64,000 nt of DNA. It comes from Bacteroidia bacterium. Lineage in GTDB: Bacteria; Bacteroidota; Bacteroidia; J057. The stretch spans positions 1,364,001-1,428,000 of the forward strand of contig JAWKNO010000003.1 in assembly GCA_041391665.1 (NCBI GenBank). The letters run 5' to 3'. Position 1 is the stretch's first letter; the number at the start of each line of letters is the position of its first letter. Under the pieces are notes generated by a model that worked only from the letters and a program-made list of their open reading frames with translations, ran no database searches and was not told the DNA's origin. Positions 47,846-56,435 of the stretch are shown here, in pieces. A program made the translations under genes and the position numbers.

Positions 47846-47974
47846 TTCGTTGGTGATAAGTGTCCAAAAACTGAAAAGGAAAGTCCAATGTATGAAGTTT
47901 AGCCTGTCCGAAAAGTAGGACAACCCGAAAAGAAATAAAAATTGAAACAAGCCGGGATATTACATCCCGATCGA

Positions 47975-48208
47975 TCAGCGACCTGTCATTTTCTCCATTT
48001 GTTCTGTATAACGTGTGCCCATCACTTCAATTTTTGATGCTGCCAGTTCAACCTCAGCAAGTTGTTCCCGGAAGAGTATGCTCTCTGCCGCGCCATGTTT
48101 TTCTGTCTGAAGAATGGCCACTATCAAATTTCCTTCAGAATATTTTTGTAAATTTTGCCTCTCTGTAAATTTCCATTTACTCCAATCCTGCGTCTGATGG
48201 AACTGCAT
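47975..48208 (-). CDS. Doubtful small ORF
   Basis: A 77-residue frame starting MQFHQTQDWSKWKF and ending AASKIEVMGTRYTEQMEKMTGR. It overlaps the start of the divergent ferredoxin-like gene by 12 bases and covers its promoter region. The last 45 residues look protein-like (acidic, helix-forming), but no family is recognised. It could be a remnant or chance frame. Confidence 0.22.
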   Translation of the reverse strand: MQFHQTQDWSKWKFTERQNLQKYSEGNLIVAILQTEKHGAAESILFREQLAEVELAASKIEVMGTRYTEQMEKMTGR

Positions 48209-48667
48209 ATCAATAATAAAACCTACGAAACAGATTTGAAAGCGGGGCAATCGCTGCTTTCTGTTCTTCGCGACGAATTACAACTTACCGGAAGTAAATA
48301 CGGCTGCGGAGAAGGACAATGCGGCGCTTGTACGGTGCTGCTCGATGGCATTCCCATGCGTTCGTGTATATACCCGGCCATGAATGCCGCAGGGAGAAAA
48401 ATCACCACGATAGAAGGTCTGGCAGCAGACGGGAATCTTCACCCTGTACAGGAAGCCTTCCTCGAAAAAGAAGCCCTGCAATGCGGGTATTGCACCTCCG
48501 GCATGATCATGTCTGCCGTCGCCCTGCTGAAAAAAAATCCTGCGCCTACCCGGCAGGAGATTATCACTTTTATGAATGGCAATGTATGCCGCTGCGGCAC
48601 CTACAATCGCATCGTGGACGCCATTTCCCTCGCTTCCTCCAAACTCAACGGCCAAAACAATGAATAA
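48197..48667 (+). CDS. iorA: (2Fe-2S) subunit of a molybdenum hydroxylase
   Basis: A 156-residue protein with two [2Fe-2S] sites. The plant-type site is CGEGQCGACTVLLDG with a later Cys in RSCIYP, and the second site is ALQCGYCTSGM and NVCRCGTY. This matches the small subunit of isoquinoline 1-oxidoreductase-type xanthine dehydrogenase family enzymes. The ATG at 48197 gives the usual N-terminus MELHINNKTYETD. Its stop overlaps the large-subunit gene by 8 bases. No FAD subunit gene is adjacent, as in IorAB, where electrons pass to cytochromes. Gene symbol is by family resemblance only. Confidence 0.85.
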   Translation: MELHINNKTYETDLKAGQSLLSVLRDELQLTGSKYGCGEGQCGACTVLLDGIPMRSCIYPAMNAAGRKITTIEGLAADGNLHPVQEAFLEKEALQCGYCTSGMIMSAVALLKKNPAPTRQEIITFMNGNVCRCGTYNRIVDAISLASSKLNGQNNE

Positions 48668-50747
48668 TACAAATACCCTCAACCGGCGCCGCTTTTTCAA
48701 ACTCCTCGGCGGAGGCGCAGCGGTAGCCGTGATTTTGCCCGGATGGATGTGGTCGTCTGCTGAGACCGGCGCAGAAACCCTGTTGGACAACCCGACCGAC
48801 CTGGCCTCATGGGTTCATATCGGGGAAAATGGAATCATCACCATATTCACCGGAAAGGTGGAAGTAGGGCAGAATATACGCACTTCGCTGGCGCAGGTAG
48901 TAGCAGAAGAACTTCGCGTCCCCGTAGAAGCCATTCACATGGTCATGGGCGACACCGATCTGACGCCCTATGACCGGGGCACCTTTGGGAGCCTGACAAC
49001 CCCGACGATGAGTCCGGTGTTGCGAAAAGCCGCAGCAGCAACAAGGGAAATGTTGCTCGAACTGGCCGCGGCAAAATGGAAAACTTCTAAACATCTCCTC
49101 ACCGTGGAAGGCGGAAAAATCCTGTACAAAAAATCAGGAAAATCTGAAGATTACGCCTCGCTGGTAAAAGGAAAACAACTGCTGCGCACCATCCGCGAAG
49201 ACGAGCCCCTGACACCTGCGGAAAGCTGGCAGACCATCGGAAAACATATTCCCAAGGTAAATGGCAGAGACTTTGTCACCGGAAAACACGTTTATACCTC
49301 CGACATGTATATGCCGGATATGTACTATGGCAAAATATTGCGCCCTTCAGCCTGGCATGCAAACCTCGTGTCAGCAGATACCCATGAGGCAGAGGCAATG
49401 CCCGGCGTGGTAGTCGTCAAAGACGGCAACTTCGTTGGCGTGGCGGCGCCCGACCCCGGGCTGGCAAACCGCGCGCTCAGCACGATCAAAGCCGAATGGA
49501 GCACAACCGCACAACCTTCCCAGCGGGAGATATTTACCTATCTCACAGAAAATGCCAGATCCGGTGGTGGTCGCACCCAAAATGAAAGCGGCAGCGTCAT
49601 CCAGGGGATGACGGAGGCAGACATTCGTCAAAAACAAACCTATCGCCTCAATTATATCGCCCATGCCCCGCTCGAACCACGAGCCGCTATTGCCCAATGG
49701 GAAGGTGATAAACTCACGGCCTGGGTGGGTACCCAGCGGCCATTTGGCGTGCGCACCGAACTTGCGCAACTTTTCCAGATGCCCGAAGAAAAGGTCAGAG
49801 TGATCATGCCGGATACCGGTTCGGGTTACGGAGGAAAACACACAGGAGAAGCCGCCCTCGAAGCTGCTCGTCTCGCCAAAGTTGTGGGAAAACCTGTGAA
49901 AATCGTCTGGACACGGGAGGAAGAATTTACCTGGGCTTATTTTCGTCCTGCGGGTGTAATGGAAGTTTCGGCAGGAATCAAAAAAGACGGAACCCTCACG
50001 GCATGGGAATTTCACAACTACAACTCCGGAGGGTCGGGGATTCGCCCGGCATACAACATCGCCCATCAGCTTACGGAATATCACCCCGTGGAATCCCCAT
50101 TGCGCCAGGGTTCTTACCGCTCACTGGCTTCCGTCGCCAACCATTTTGCCCGGGAGTCCCAGATAGATGAACTTGCACGCAGCATATTCATGGATCCGCT
50201 GAAATTCAGGCAGAAAAATATTACCGACGAGCGCCTCCTCGCAGTGCTGAAAGCCGTTGCCGATACTTACGGATGGGAGGATAAAGAACTACCCGAAAAC
50301 CACGGGAAAGGCATTGCCTGCGGCTATGACAAAGGCGGTTATGTCGCCACATGCGCCGAAGTGGCCGTCAACCCTGTCAGCGGGCAGTTATCTGTCCTGC
50401 GCATCGTGCAGGCCTTTGAATGCGGTGCCATTATCAATCCCGACCATCTCAAAAATCAGGTAGAGGGAGCGATTGTGCAGGGGTTGGGAGGCGCTTTATT
50501 TGAAGCCATAGAATTTGAAGGAGACCGGATTCTGAATCCATTTTTCTCAGGCTATCGCCTTCCACGGTTTAGCGACATTCCGCCGATCGAAACCATATTG
50601 CTGGATCGAAGAGATCTGCCAGCGGCTGGTGCAGGAGAGACACCAATTGTAGGTATTGCCCCCGCATTGGGCAATGCGATCCGTGATGCGGCGGGCATAC
50701 GTCTGACGACCTTGCCTCTGGCGCCTGATGGGGTGGTGAAGAATTAG
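48660..50747 (+). CDS. iorB: Molybdopterin-binding subunit of a molybdenum hydroxylase
   Basis: A 695-residue protein from ATG 48660. It starts with a twin-arginine signal (NRRRFFKLLGGGAAVAVIL), so the folded complex is exported with its small subunit. Cofactor-binding segments include MGDTDLTPYDRGTFGS, DTGSGYGGKHTGEAALEA and, near the end, AAGAGETPIVGIAPALGNAI with the catalytic Glu of GAGE. This is the IorB type, which lacks an FAD partner and oxidises N-heterocycles or aldehydes in the periplasm. The substrate cannot be read from sequence. The longer upstream frame overlaps iorA and is rejected. Confidence 0.9.
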   Translation: MNNTNTLNRRRFFKLLGGGAAVAVILPGWMWSSAETGAETLLDNPTDLASWVHIGENGIITIFTGKVEVGQNIRTSLAQVVAEELRVPVEAIHMVMGDTDLTPYDRGTFGSLTTPTMSPVLRKAAAATREMLLELAAAKWKTSKHLLTVEGGKILYKKSGKSEDYASLVKGKQLLRTIREDEPLTPAESWQTIGKHIPKVNGRDFVTGKHVYTSDMYMPDMYYGKILRPSAWHANLVSADTHEAEAMPGVVVVKDGNFVGVAAPDPGLANRALSTIKAEWSTTAQPSQREIFTYLTENARSGGGRTQNESGSVIQGMTEADIRQKQTYRLNYIAHAPLEPRAAIAQWEGDKLTAWVGTQRPFGVRTELAQLFQMPEEKVRVIMPDTGSGYGGKHTGEAALEAARLAKVVGKPVKIVWTREEEFTWAYFRPAGVMEVSAGIKKDGTLTAWEFHNYNSGGSGIRPAYNIAHQLTEYHPVESPLRQGSYRSLASVANHFARESQIDELARSIFMDPLKFRQKNITDERLLAVLKAVADTYGWEDKELPENHGKGIACGYDKGGYVATCAEVAVNPVSGQLSVLRIVQAFECGAIINPDHLKNQVEGAIVQGLGGALFEAIEFEGDRILNPFFSGYRLPRFSDIPPIETILLDRRDLPAAGAGETPIVGIAPALGNAIRDAAGIRLTTLPLAPDGVVKN

Positions 50748-50759
50748 TAACTTTCTCCT

Positions 50760-51488
50760 ATGACTTTCATACATCAGGCAGATTTTTTTGTGCGCACGTA
50801 CGAGACGGGCGCTGACGGTCAGCTGACATTGCCCTTTTTGGTGGGGTATATGCAGGAAGCGGCGGCCTGGCACGCAGCTGCACTGGGAGCCTCGATGGAG
50901 CAACTCCACGCCAAAGGCGTGGCCTGGGTACTATACCGGATGAAACTGGAAGTTTTTCGTTACCCTTCTCTTGGCGAGAAAGTGCAGATTCAGACCTGGC
51001 CGTCGGGCTGGGAGAAGTTTTACTTTTACAGAGATTACCGCGCATTAGACGAAAAAGGCGAAGTAATTGCCCAGGCTACCAGCACCTGGCTGATGTTTGA
51101 CATCCAGACCCGCAAACTCAGCATCAGGCCCGAACTGGCACGCGACATAAGACCGCCGGAAGGCGTGGCGCATCTTCCCAGAGCGGAGCGCAAGCTGGCG
51201 CCGGGCGAAAACTTTCTTTATGAAACCACTTTCACCATTCGCCGCCACGACCTCGACCTCAACGGCCATGTCACCAATATGCGGTATTTTCAGTGGATAT
51301 GCGACGCCCTGCCCGATGAAGTGGTTGCGGGGAAAGTGATAAAAGAAATAGACATTATTTTTAAAGCCGAAGCCCTGTCGGGGGAAATTCTGCGTTGCCA
51401 GAGCCAGCCCGAAGGAGACAGCCATTTTCTCCATAAAATCGAAAATCAGGAAGGCAAACTTGTGGCAATGGCGAGGAGCGGGGGGTAA
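50760..51488 (+). CDS. Acyl-ACP thioesterase
   Basis: A 242-residue double hot-dog protein of the FatA/FatB-like bacterial family. The first hot-dog has RTYETGADGQLTLPFLVGYMQEAAAWHA and WVLYRMKLEVFRYP. The second has the catalytic-loop motif RRHDLDLNGHVTNMRYFQW, with Asp, Asn and His as expected. It releases fatty acids from acyl carrier protein. It starts 12 bases after iorB. This is the last gene of the GC-richer backbone; the AT-rich unit begins 62 bases after its stop. Confidence 0.9.
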   Translation: MTFIHQADFFVRTYETGADGQLTLPFLVGYMQEAAAWHAAALGASMEQLHAKGVAWVLYRMKLEVFRYPSLGEKVQIQTWPSGWEKFYFYRDYRALDEKGEVIAQATSTWLMFDIQTRKLSIRPELARDIRPPEGVAHLPRAERKLAPGENFLYETTFTIRRHDLDLNGHVTNMRYFQWICDALPDEVVAGKVIKEIDIIFKAEALSGEILRCQSQPEGDSHFLHKIENQEGKLVAMARSGG

Positions 51489-51716
51489 AAGGGGATATAT
51501 TAGACTCAGTCAATAAGGAAATAAACGCAATGGGTGGCGTATATATGGATGTTATAAGCAAGCCTAAAAGACGACCGTGCAACCATCGAACGAACACCAA
51601 AACGACCAGACTTTGACTTCCAAATAAATTCTCGGACGACCTTAATTCAGCAGACAATTTCGCTGTAACTTGACACAAACCGACCTGACTTTTCCGACAC
51701 TCAATCCGACCCAAAT

Positions 51717-51760
51717 GGTTTTAAAAATTTTTCCCACCGCACATTTTAAAAAATAATTTT
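51717..51760 (+). repeat. Left AT-rich inverted repeat end
   Basis: GGTTTTAAAAATTTT, 11 bases, then ATTTTAAAAAATAATTTT. The reverse complement of 61884-61931 has the same two blocks with a 12-base spacer. The pair brackets the whole gene block. Confidence 0.6.
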
Positions 51761-51772
51761 ATGCCTGCCCAC

Positions 51773-51838
51773 ATTGGCACATTTGGGGTTTGCCCCCTCA
51801 CACAACCCGACACACAGGCAAACCCCAAAAGAGCCAAT
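51773..51838. repeat. Conserved hairpin element, left copy
   Basis: Arms 51773-51794 and 51817-51838 pair over 22 bases with two A-A mismatches flanking one C-G pair (left arm GCACATTTG, right arm CAAAAGAGC) and enclose a 22-base CA-rich loop. The copy at 61796-61864 has the same arm length, the same two mismatches and a similar loop, although most paired bases differ. That indicates a conserved structure. Confidence 0.75.
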
Positions 51839-51860
51839 TTTCCTCGCCCAGAAAAAATAC

Positions 51861-51876
51861 TGGACAAATATATCCA
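51861..51876. promoter_or_regulatory. Candidate operator of the Rrf2 regulator (site 1)
   Basis: TGGACAAATATATCCA is an imperfect palindrome 19 bases before a consensus -7 box. The nearly identical TGGACAATTTTATCCA lies before the oxidase operon. The pairing suggests that the Rrf2 protein controls both itself and that operon. Confidence 0.65.
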
Positions 51877-51894
51877 CTATTCAAAAAAAGTACT

Positions 51895-51902
51895 TATCTT
51901 TG
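51895..51902 (+). promoter_or_regulatory. -7 promoter element of the Rrf2 regulator gene
   Basis: TATCTTTG is an exact TAnnTTTG match 20 bases before the ATG at 51922. The upstream palindrome covers the position expected for the -33 box. Confidence 0.65.
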
Positions 51903-51921
51903 CACCGATAAAAAGTAAAAG

Positions 51922-52356
51922 ATGTTTTCAAAAGCTTGTGAATACGGTATTAGGGCTTCAATTTTCATTGCAGAGCAATCCCTGCTCGACAGAAAAGTGA
52001 GCTTAAAGGATGTGGCAGAAGCTATTGAATCACCCTCTGCATATACCTCAAAAATATTACAAAGATTGTCAAAAAGCAACATTATCAATTCCGACAAAGG
52101 ACCAACTGGTGGCTTTTCAATGGACAAAAGTGAATTGGAAAAGGTGAAGTTAAATTCAATTGTTTATGCAATTGATGGCGATACGGTTTATAATGGTTGT
52201 GGCTTGGGATTAAAAAAATGCAATGCTGATAAACCTTGTCCTGTACACAATCAATTTAAAGTGATACGAGATGAACTTAAGAAAATGCTTGAAAATACTA
52301 CCGTAAAAACATTGGCAATGGATTATGAAAAAGGTTTGACCTTTTTAAAACGTTAA
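51922..52356 (+). CDS. Rrf2 family Fe-S transcriptional regulator, NsrR-like
   Basis: A 144-residue winged-helix protein (MFSKACEYGIRASIFIAEQ, ESPSAYTSKILQRLSKSNII, GPTGGFSM). Cys93, Cys100 and Cys106 (spacing C-x6-C-x5-C, then PVH) form the iron-sulfur site of the IscR/NsrR branch. NsrR proteins lose repression when nitric oxide attacks the cluster. The neighbouring NO-related genes and the shared palindromes (51861, 52375) support that role over IscR. The third wing motif and lack of isc genes nearby agree. Exact signal is inferred. Confidence 0.88.
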   Translation: MFSKACEYGIRASIFIAEQSLLDRKVSLKDVAEAIESPSAYTSKILQRLSKSNIINSDKGPTGGFSMDKSELEKVKLNSIVYAIDGDTVYNGCGLGLKKCNADKPCPVHNQFKVIRDELKKMLENTTVKTLAMDYEKGLTFLKR

Positions 52357-52374
52357 AAAAATTTGAATAAATAG

Positions 52375-52390
52375 TGGACAATTTTATCCA
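52375..52390. promoter_or_regulatory. Candidate operator of the Rrf2 regulator (site 2)
   Basis: TGGACAATTTTATCCA lies 18 bases after the regulator stop and 13 before the oxidase ATG. It matches site 1 in 13 of 16 positions. A regulator bound here would block transcription of the oxidase operon. Confidence 0.65.
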
Positions 52391-52403
52391 ATACAAATAA
52401 GAA

Positions 52404-54155
52404 ATGGAAACAAAAAATATATTCAGCGAATCAGGCATCATAATCACGCTATTGCTCATTGCCATACCAATAATTGTTGCTTCGATATTAGTAATCATAA
52501 AAGCGAAAAATGTTCTAAAAAATTTCTTGAAGAAAAAAGAACTCGAAAAATTTAATGAATACTTGAAAGGTTTGAGTGCCGAAGAAGTGCAAAAATTAGA
52601 GCAACGAAAAAAGGAACTTGAATTTTCTCTTACTAATAATGAATTAGCTGGCGATACGACACCTATAGACGAAAAAGGTTTGATTGACAATGTGAGCGAA
52701 GCAAGTTCGTTGCGATTTATTGAACAAAAGAAAAAAAGTCAGGCAAGACCTTATATTGAACCTGATTTGACCAAACTCATTCTATGGTATTTAGGTTGTG
52801 CCACTTTTTGGTTGTTGTTTGGAACTACGGTTGGTGAATATGTTGGGATTAAATTTGTTGCTCCAGATGTTGATCATTACAGTTGGTTGAGCTTTGGAAG
52901 ATTACGGCCTGTACACACAAACGCTGTATTTTGGGGTTGGGCATCTTTGGCAATGTTGGGCTTAGCTTATTATGTAATTCCGAGAGTTAGCAACGTACCA
53001 ATTGCAAGTGTAAAAACAGGCTACCGTACTCTAATACTTATAAACGCTTCGGTTGTACTTGGTAGTTTGTTTTTAATGGCTGGTATCAACAATGGTGGTG
53101 GCGAATACAGAGAATACATCTGGCCTGTGATGGCGTTGTTTGGTGTTGGCGTTATCATTTCGCTTAAAAACTTTTACAAAACCATAGCGAAAAGAACGAC
53201 CAAAGAAATTTATGTATCTAATTGGTACATCATTTCTGCAATGATGTTTCTATTGGTGATTGCCGTAATTGCCTATTGGCCAGGTTGGCAAAATGGATTG
53301 GGCGAAACCATTGTTCAAGGCTACTATATGCATCAGGGCGTTGGAATGTGGTTTATGCTTTTCAATCTCGGATTGATGTATTATTTTCTTCCTCAACAAT
53401 TAAATAAACCTATATACTCTTATAGCTTAGGTATTTTGGCGTTTTGGGTTCAAATCCTTTTTTATACTTTAATTGGAACGCATCATTTCATTTTTAGTGC
53501 GATTCCTTGGTGGTTGCAAACTGTTGCCATTGTAGGTAGTGCAGGTATGATAATACCAGTTGTTGCTGGGACTACAAATTTCTTGATGACTTTCAAAGGA
53601 TCTTGGCACAAGCTTTCAGGCAGTTATACCCTACCGTTTTATTTGATTGGCATCATATTCTACTTCACGGGTTCACTACAGGGAACTGCCGAAGCATTCA
53701 AGTTTACCAATTTGGTGTGGCATTTTACCGATTTTACCGTAGCTCATTCGCACCTCACAATGTATGGTATCATCTGCTTTATGCTTTGGGGCTTTATTTA
53801 TACTGTTGTACCAAGATTAACAGGAAAAGAACCACCTCAAATTACCGTTGGTGCTCATTTTTGGTTAGCACTCATAGGATTGCTTTTCTATACATTCCCA
53901 CTAATGTACGGTTCTACGCTCAGGGGATTGATGTGGATGGAAGGTAATAAATCATTTATTGAAAGTGTAGAATTGATGGCTCCGTTTTGGCTTTGGCGTG
54001 CCATTGGTGGCTCATTGATGTGGCTTTCTCATATTTTGTTTGCCTACAACTTTTATGTAATGGTAAAAAAGAAAGAAGAGATAGAAATACCCTCTTCGCC
54101 AAAAGACATTTTAAATGCTAAGGTGGCAATAGACAATCAAGAAGTAACAAATTAA
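52404..54155 (+). CDS. cbb3-type oxidase subunit I-like haem-copper protein
   Basis: A 583-residue protein. Residues 1-130 are an extension with one membrane helix (about 9-31) and a charged coiled coil. The rest is a 12-helix haem-copper subunit like CcoN: His171 in FGRLRPVHTN (low-spin haem), His310 in YYMHQGVG and His360-His361 in GTHH (CuB), Tyr354 six residues earlier as in cbb3 oxidases, and His448/His450 in VAHSH (haems). The usual YGHN motif is altered to YMHQ. The Glu four residues after this His, typical of NorB, is absent (Gly). An oxygen-reducing enzyme is favoured, but a divergent nitric oxide reductase cannot be excluded given the neighbours. Confidence 0.85.
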   Translation: METKNIFSESGIIITLLLIAIPIIVASILVIIKAKNVLKNFLKKKELEKFNEYLKGLSAEEVQKLEQRKKELEFSLTNNELAGDTTPIDEKGLIDNVSEASSLRFIEQKKKSQARPYIEPDLTKLILWYLGCATFWLLFGTTVGEYVGIKFVAPDVDHYSWLSFGRLRPVHTNAVFWGWASLAMLGLAYYVIPRVSNVPIASVKTGYRTLILINASVVLGSLFLMAGINNGGGEYREYIWPVMALFGVGVIISLKNFYKTIAKRTTKEIYVSNWYIISAMMFLLVIAVIAYWPGWQNGLGETIVQGYYMHQGVGMWFMLFNLGLMYYFLPQQLNKPIYSYSLGILAFWVQILFYTLIGTHHFIFSAIPWWLQTVAIVGSAGMIIPVVAGTTNFLMTFKGSWHKLSGSYTLPFYLIGIIFYFTGSLQGTAEAFKFTNLVWHFTDFTVAHSHLTMYGIICFMLWGFIYTVVPRLTGKEPPQITVGAHFWLALIGLLFYTFPLMYGSTLRGLMWMEGNKSFIESVELMAPFWLWRAIGGSLMWLSHILFAYNFYVMVKKKEEIEIPSSPKDILNAKVAIDNQEVTN

Positions 54156-54165
54156 TATATACGAA

Positions 54166-55173
54166 ATGGAATTTTTCGACAATCATAAAAAACTATTCAG
54201 AACGGCACTGGGACTATTTGTTGGTCTTACAATAGTTGTTGCAATAATGCCTGCCATCAACAATCAAGATAACAATGAACCATTGCCCGGCTATGAGCCA
54301 TTAAGTCAAGAAGCCTATCTCGGTAAAAAAAGTTTTATCGCCAACGGCTGTGTGGCTTGCCACACCCAACAAGTTAGAAATGTAGATATGGACAATGTTT
54401 GGGGCAGCAGACCAGGAATACCTGCCGATTATGCAGGAATTTCGAGAACAGATTTTTGGACAAACACAGCTACCCTAATGGGTACAGAAAGAACTGGTCC
54501 AGATTTGACCAATATAGGAACTCGACAACCTAGTTTGGCTTGGAATTTATTACACCTCTATCAACCCAGAGCATTAGTGGATAAATCAATAATGCCTGCT
54601 TACCCTTGGCTATTTGAAATAAAAAGTGAATTGGGTGAAAAAGATGTAGAAGTAGTTGTGCCTGATGCATACAGAAAAGGCATAACAGGTAGAATTGTAG
54701 CCACACAAGAAGCCCTCAATTTAGTAGCCTATTTGCAAAGTCTAAAGCAAGTGCCTTTGCCTGACGGAAAAGTACCGATGGAATTTTTATACAAGAAAAG
54801 TGAAATTCCTGTGGTGGTAAGTGGGAACACTGCCAACCTACCTGACGGAAAATTATTGTACAACAATAACTGTATGAGTTGCCACCAAGCCAATGGCGAA
54901 GGACTTAAAGGAGCATTTCCTTCATTAAAAGGAAGCTCGATAGTTTTGGGTGATGACCTTGAATTATTCGTCAATATTATAATGCTTGGTTATGATGCAA
55001 GACCAGAATATGCCGTGATGAATGCAGTAGGTACGGATAATAACCTAACTCCCGAAGAAGTAACTGCCATTATCAATCACGAAAAAACAAGTTGGGGAAA
55101 CAATGCCAAAACGGTAACTCCTGAAGAAGTGAAAAAGATAATGGATTTTATAAAATTAACATCAAACAAATAA
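54166..55173 (+). CDS. cbb3-type oxidase subunit II-like cytochrome c fused to a second cytochrome c
   Basis: A 335-residue protein with an N-terminal membrane helix (about 14-33). A CcoO-like domain has haem motif C62-V-A-C65-H66 with QVRNVDMDNVWGSR and GTERTGPDLTNIGTR. A second haem motif C236-M-S-C239-H240 belongs to a small cytochrome c domain (GEGLKGAFPSLKGSS). In classical cbb3 enzymes these functions are on CcoO and CcoP, so this fusion delivers electrons to subunit I in one chain. The gene follows subunit I by 10 bases. Confidence 0.9.
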   Translation: MEFFDNHKKLFRTALGLFVGLTIVVAIMPAINNQDNNEPLPGYEPLSQEAYLGKKSFIANGCVACHTQQVRNVDMDNVWGSRPGIPADYAGISRTDFWTNTATLMGTERTGPDLTNIGTRQPSLAWNLLHLYQPRALVDKSIMPAYPWLFEIKSELGEKDVEVVVPDAYRKGITGRIVATQEALNLVAYLQSLKQVPLPDGKVPMEFLYKKSEIPVVVSGNTANLPDGKLLYNNNCMSCHQANGEGLKGAFPSLKGSSIVLGDDLELFVNIIMLGYDARPEYAVMNAVGTDNNLTPEEVTAIINHEKTSWGNNAKTVTPEEVKKIMDFIKLTSNK

Positions 55174-55177
55174 CACG

Positions 55178-55438
55178 ATGAAATTAAAATATCTCTTATC
55201 AATTCTTATCTTTTTAACAGTTCAAATAGCAACCGCTTGTCCTGTTTGTGAAAAACAACAGCCAAAAATAACGCAAGGGTTAACTCACGGAGCAGGGCCT
55301 CAAAGCAATTGGGATTGGGTAATTATCGCCATCATTTCTGTTATCACCATTTTAACACTCATTTACTCCGTAAAATATCTGATAAAACCCGGTGAGAAAA
55401 ATGAAAACCATATCAAACAATCAATCTTAAGCAATTAA
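55178..55438 (+). CDS. Small membrane protein with CPVC motif
   Basis: An 86-residue protein with a signal peptide (MKLKYLLSILIFLTVQIATA), then CPVCEKQQPKITQGLTHGAGPQSNWDW, one membrane helix (about 47-68) and a short charged tail. The CxxC just after the cleavage site faces the periplasm and could bind copper or haem, or act as a thiol pair. It lies 4 bases after the cytochrome gene, so it is probably an accessory or assembly factor of the oxidase. No named family is recognised. Confidence 0.75.
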   Translation: MKLKYLLSILIFLTVQIATACPVCEKQQPKITQGLTHGAGPQSNWDWVIIAIISVITILTLIYSVKYLIKPGEKNENHIKQSILSN

Positions 55439-55443
55439 ATAAG

Positions 55444-55848
55444 ATGGAAGAATATAAAAGCAAAATAAAACTTTTTGTGGATGACGAACAGCATCCAATA
55501 GCTGAACTAATTCCACCTGTACAATTTGATTTGGACACCAGTAAATTAACTGATGGCGAGCACACGTTGAAACTCATTAGCAAATCGCCAACAGGAAGAG
55601 AAGGTATTCGGAAGATAAAATTTATTGTCAAAAATGGCCCTGCAATTTCGGTAGAAGGGTTAAGTGACAATGGAGTGGTAGATGGAGTTATTCCGCTTAT
55701 GATTAATGCTTATGACAAAGGAAATCAAAAGAAATTCCTTATTGAAGGAAGCGAAACCCCTCAAAGTATTCCGAGTTGGCTTTGGATTTTGCTCATTGCT
55801 TTTTTAGGTTGGGCAGCATTTTATACCATCACAAATTTTAGTCTGTAA
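55444..55848 (+). CDS. Membrane-anchored beta-domain protein of the oxidase operon
   Basis: A 134-residue protein. Residues 1-100 look like an Ig-type beta sandwich (KIKLFVDDEQHPIAELIPP, LTDGEHTLKLISKSPTGREG, IRKIKFIVKNGPAI). A C-terminal membrane helix follows at about 110-130 (SWLWILLIAFLGWAAFYTI). There is no signal peptide, and the topology (Ig domain in or out) is not clear. Gap to the previous gene is 5 bases. Probably an accessory subunit; function unknown. Confidence 0.72.
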   Translation: MEEYKSKIKLFVDDEQHPIAELIPPVQFDLDTSKLTDGEHTLKLISKSPTGREGIRKIKFIVKNGPAISVEGLSDNGVVDGVIPLMINAYDKGNQKKFLIEGSETPQSIPSWLWILLIAFLGWAAFYTITNFSL

Positions 55849-55864
55849 TTCAAAAAAAATAGAA

Positions 55865-56101
55865 ATGGATAATAAAGAAATTTGGTTAGAATCATTAATC
55901 ACCACTACGCCTCAAGAAGGTAGAGAATTAGCTGTAAAAATGGCAAGGAAGTCTATAGCAGCCATACAAACGGATGCCGAAACAAGAAAAAAATTAAGAA
56001 GCGATTATGCCAATGATACCACACAGCTTATTGCTTCTGCGAATGTAATTGCCATCGAATTTCAAACTGTGGCAGGAGCAAATAATTATTGGAAAAAATA
56101 A
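55865..56101 (+). CDS. Small hypothetical protein
   Basis: A 78-residue soluble helical protein (MDNKEIWLESLITTTPQEGRE...). It has no Cys, His clusters or membrane segment. It is within the oxidase operon (16-base gap), so a small regulatory or structural role is possible. No family recognised. Confidence 0.6.
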   Translation: MDNKEIWLESLITTTPQEGRELAVKMARKSIAAIQTDAETRKKLRSDYANDTTQLIASANVIAIEFQTVAGANNYWKK

Positions 56102-56137
56102 TGAAAAAGTAAAAAAATAGCTTTAAAAACAGAAAGA

Positions 56138-56434
56138 ATGGAAACAAAATCAGAAACATTAACCAATAATTGGTTCGACAAACAGGCTCAATCTTTTGAA
56201 GTAAACAGATTTGGTGCCATGACAATAATGATGACTGCCCAAAGTTGCTGGGGTTCTATTGCGGCAATGTATGCATTACAGGCAGACAACATTTTTTTGC
56301 TTGCAATTTGTGCAGCAGTAACTATGGCATCAAATTCCGCATTCATTGCACAAAGCCCTGCAAAGTGGTGTCTAGGAATTTTCTACACAAGTGTAATAAC
56401 CAACTTAGCCATTTTATTATTAACTATATTCTAA
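56138..56434 (+). CDS. Small two-to-three-helix membrane protein
   Basis: A 98-residue protein with hydrophobic helices at about 28-70 and 78-97 (AMTIMMTAQSCWGSIAAMYAL, NIFLLAICAAVTMASNSAF, GIFYTSVITNLAILLLTIF). No catalytic motif is visible. It ends 1 base before the globin gene, so it belongs to the same transcript. Possible small subunit of the respiratory complex. Confidence 0.68.
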   Translation: METKSETLTNNWFDKQAQSFEVNRFGAMTIMMTAQSCWGSIAAMYALQADNIFLLAICAAVTMASNSAFIAQSPAKWCLGIFYTSVITNLAILLLTIF

Positions 56435-56435
56435 A

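Larger units (their letters stand above)
51489..51921. other. Left junction region of the AT-rich unit
   Basis: No gene is seen here. It holds the left end of the proposed giant cassette (GTT at 51551-51553), an AT-rich block mirrored at the other end (51717-51760), a conserved hairpin (51773-51838), and the regulator's operator and promoter (51861-51902). Between 51489 and 51550 I find no attC-like palindrome. Confidence 0.6.

Noticed and set aside
52404..54155. Classical nitric oxide reductase NorB
   Set aside because: The Glu ligand expected four residues after the CuB His is absent and the cbb3-type Tyr is present.
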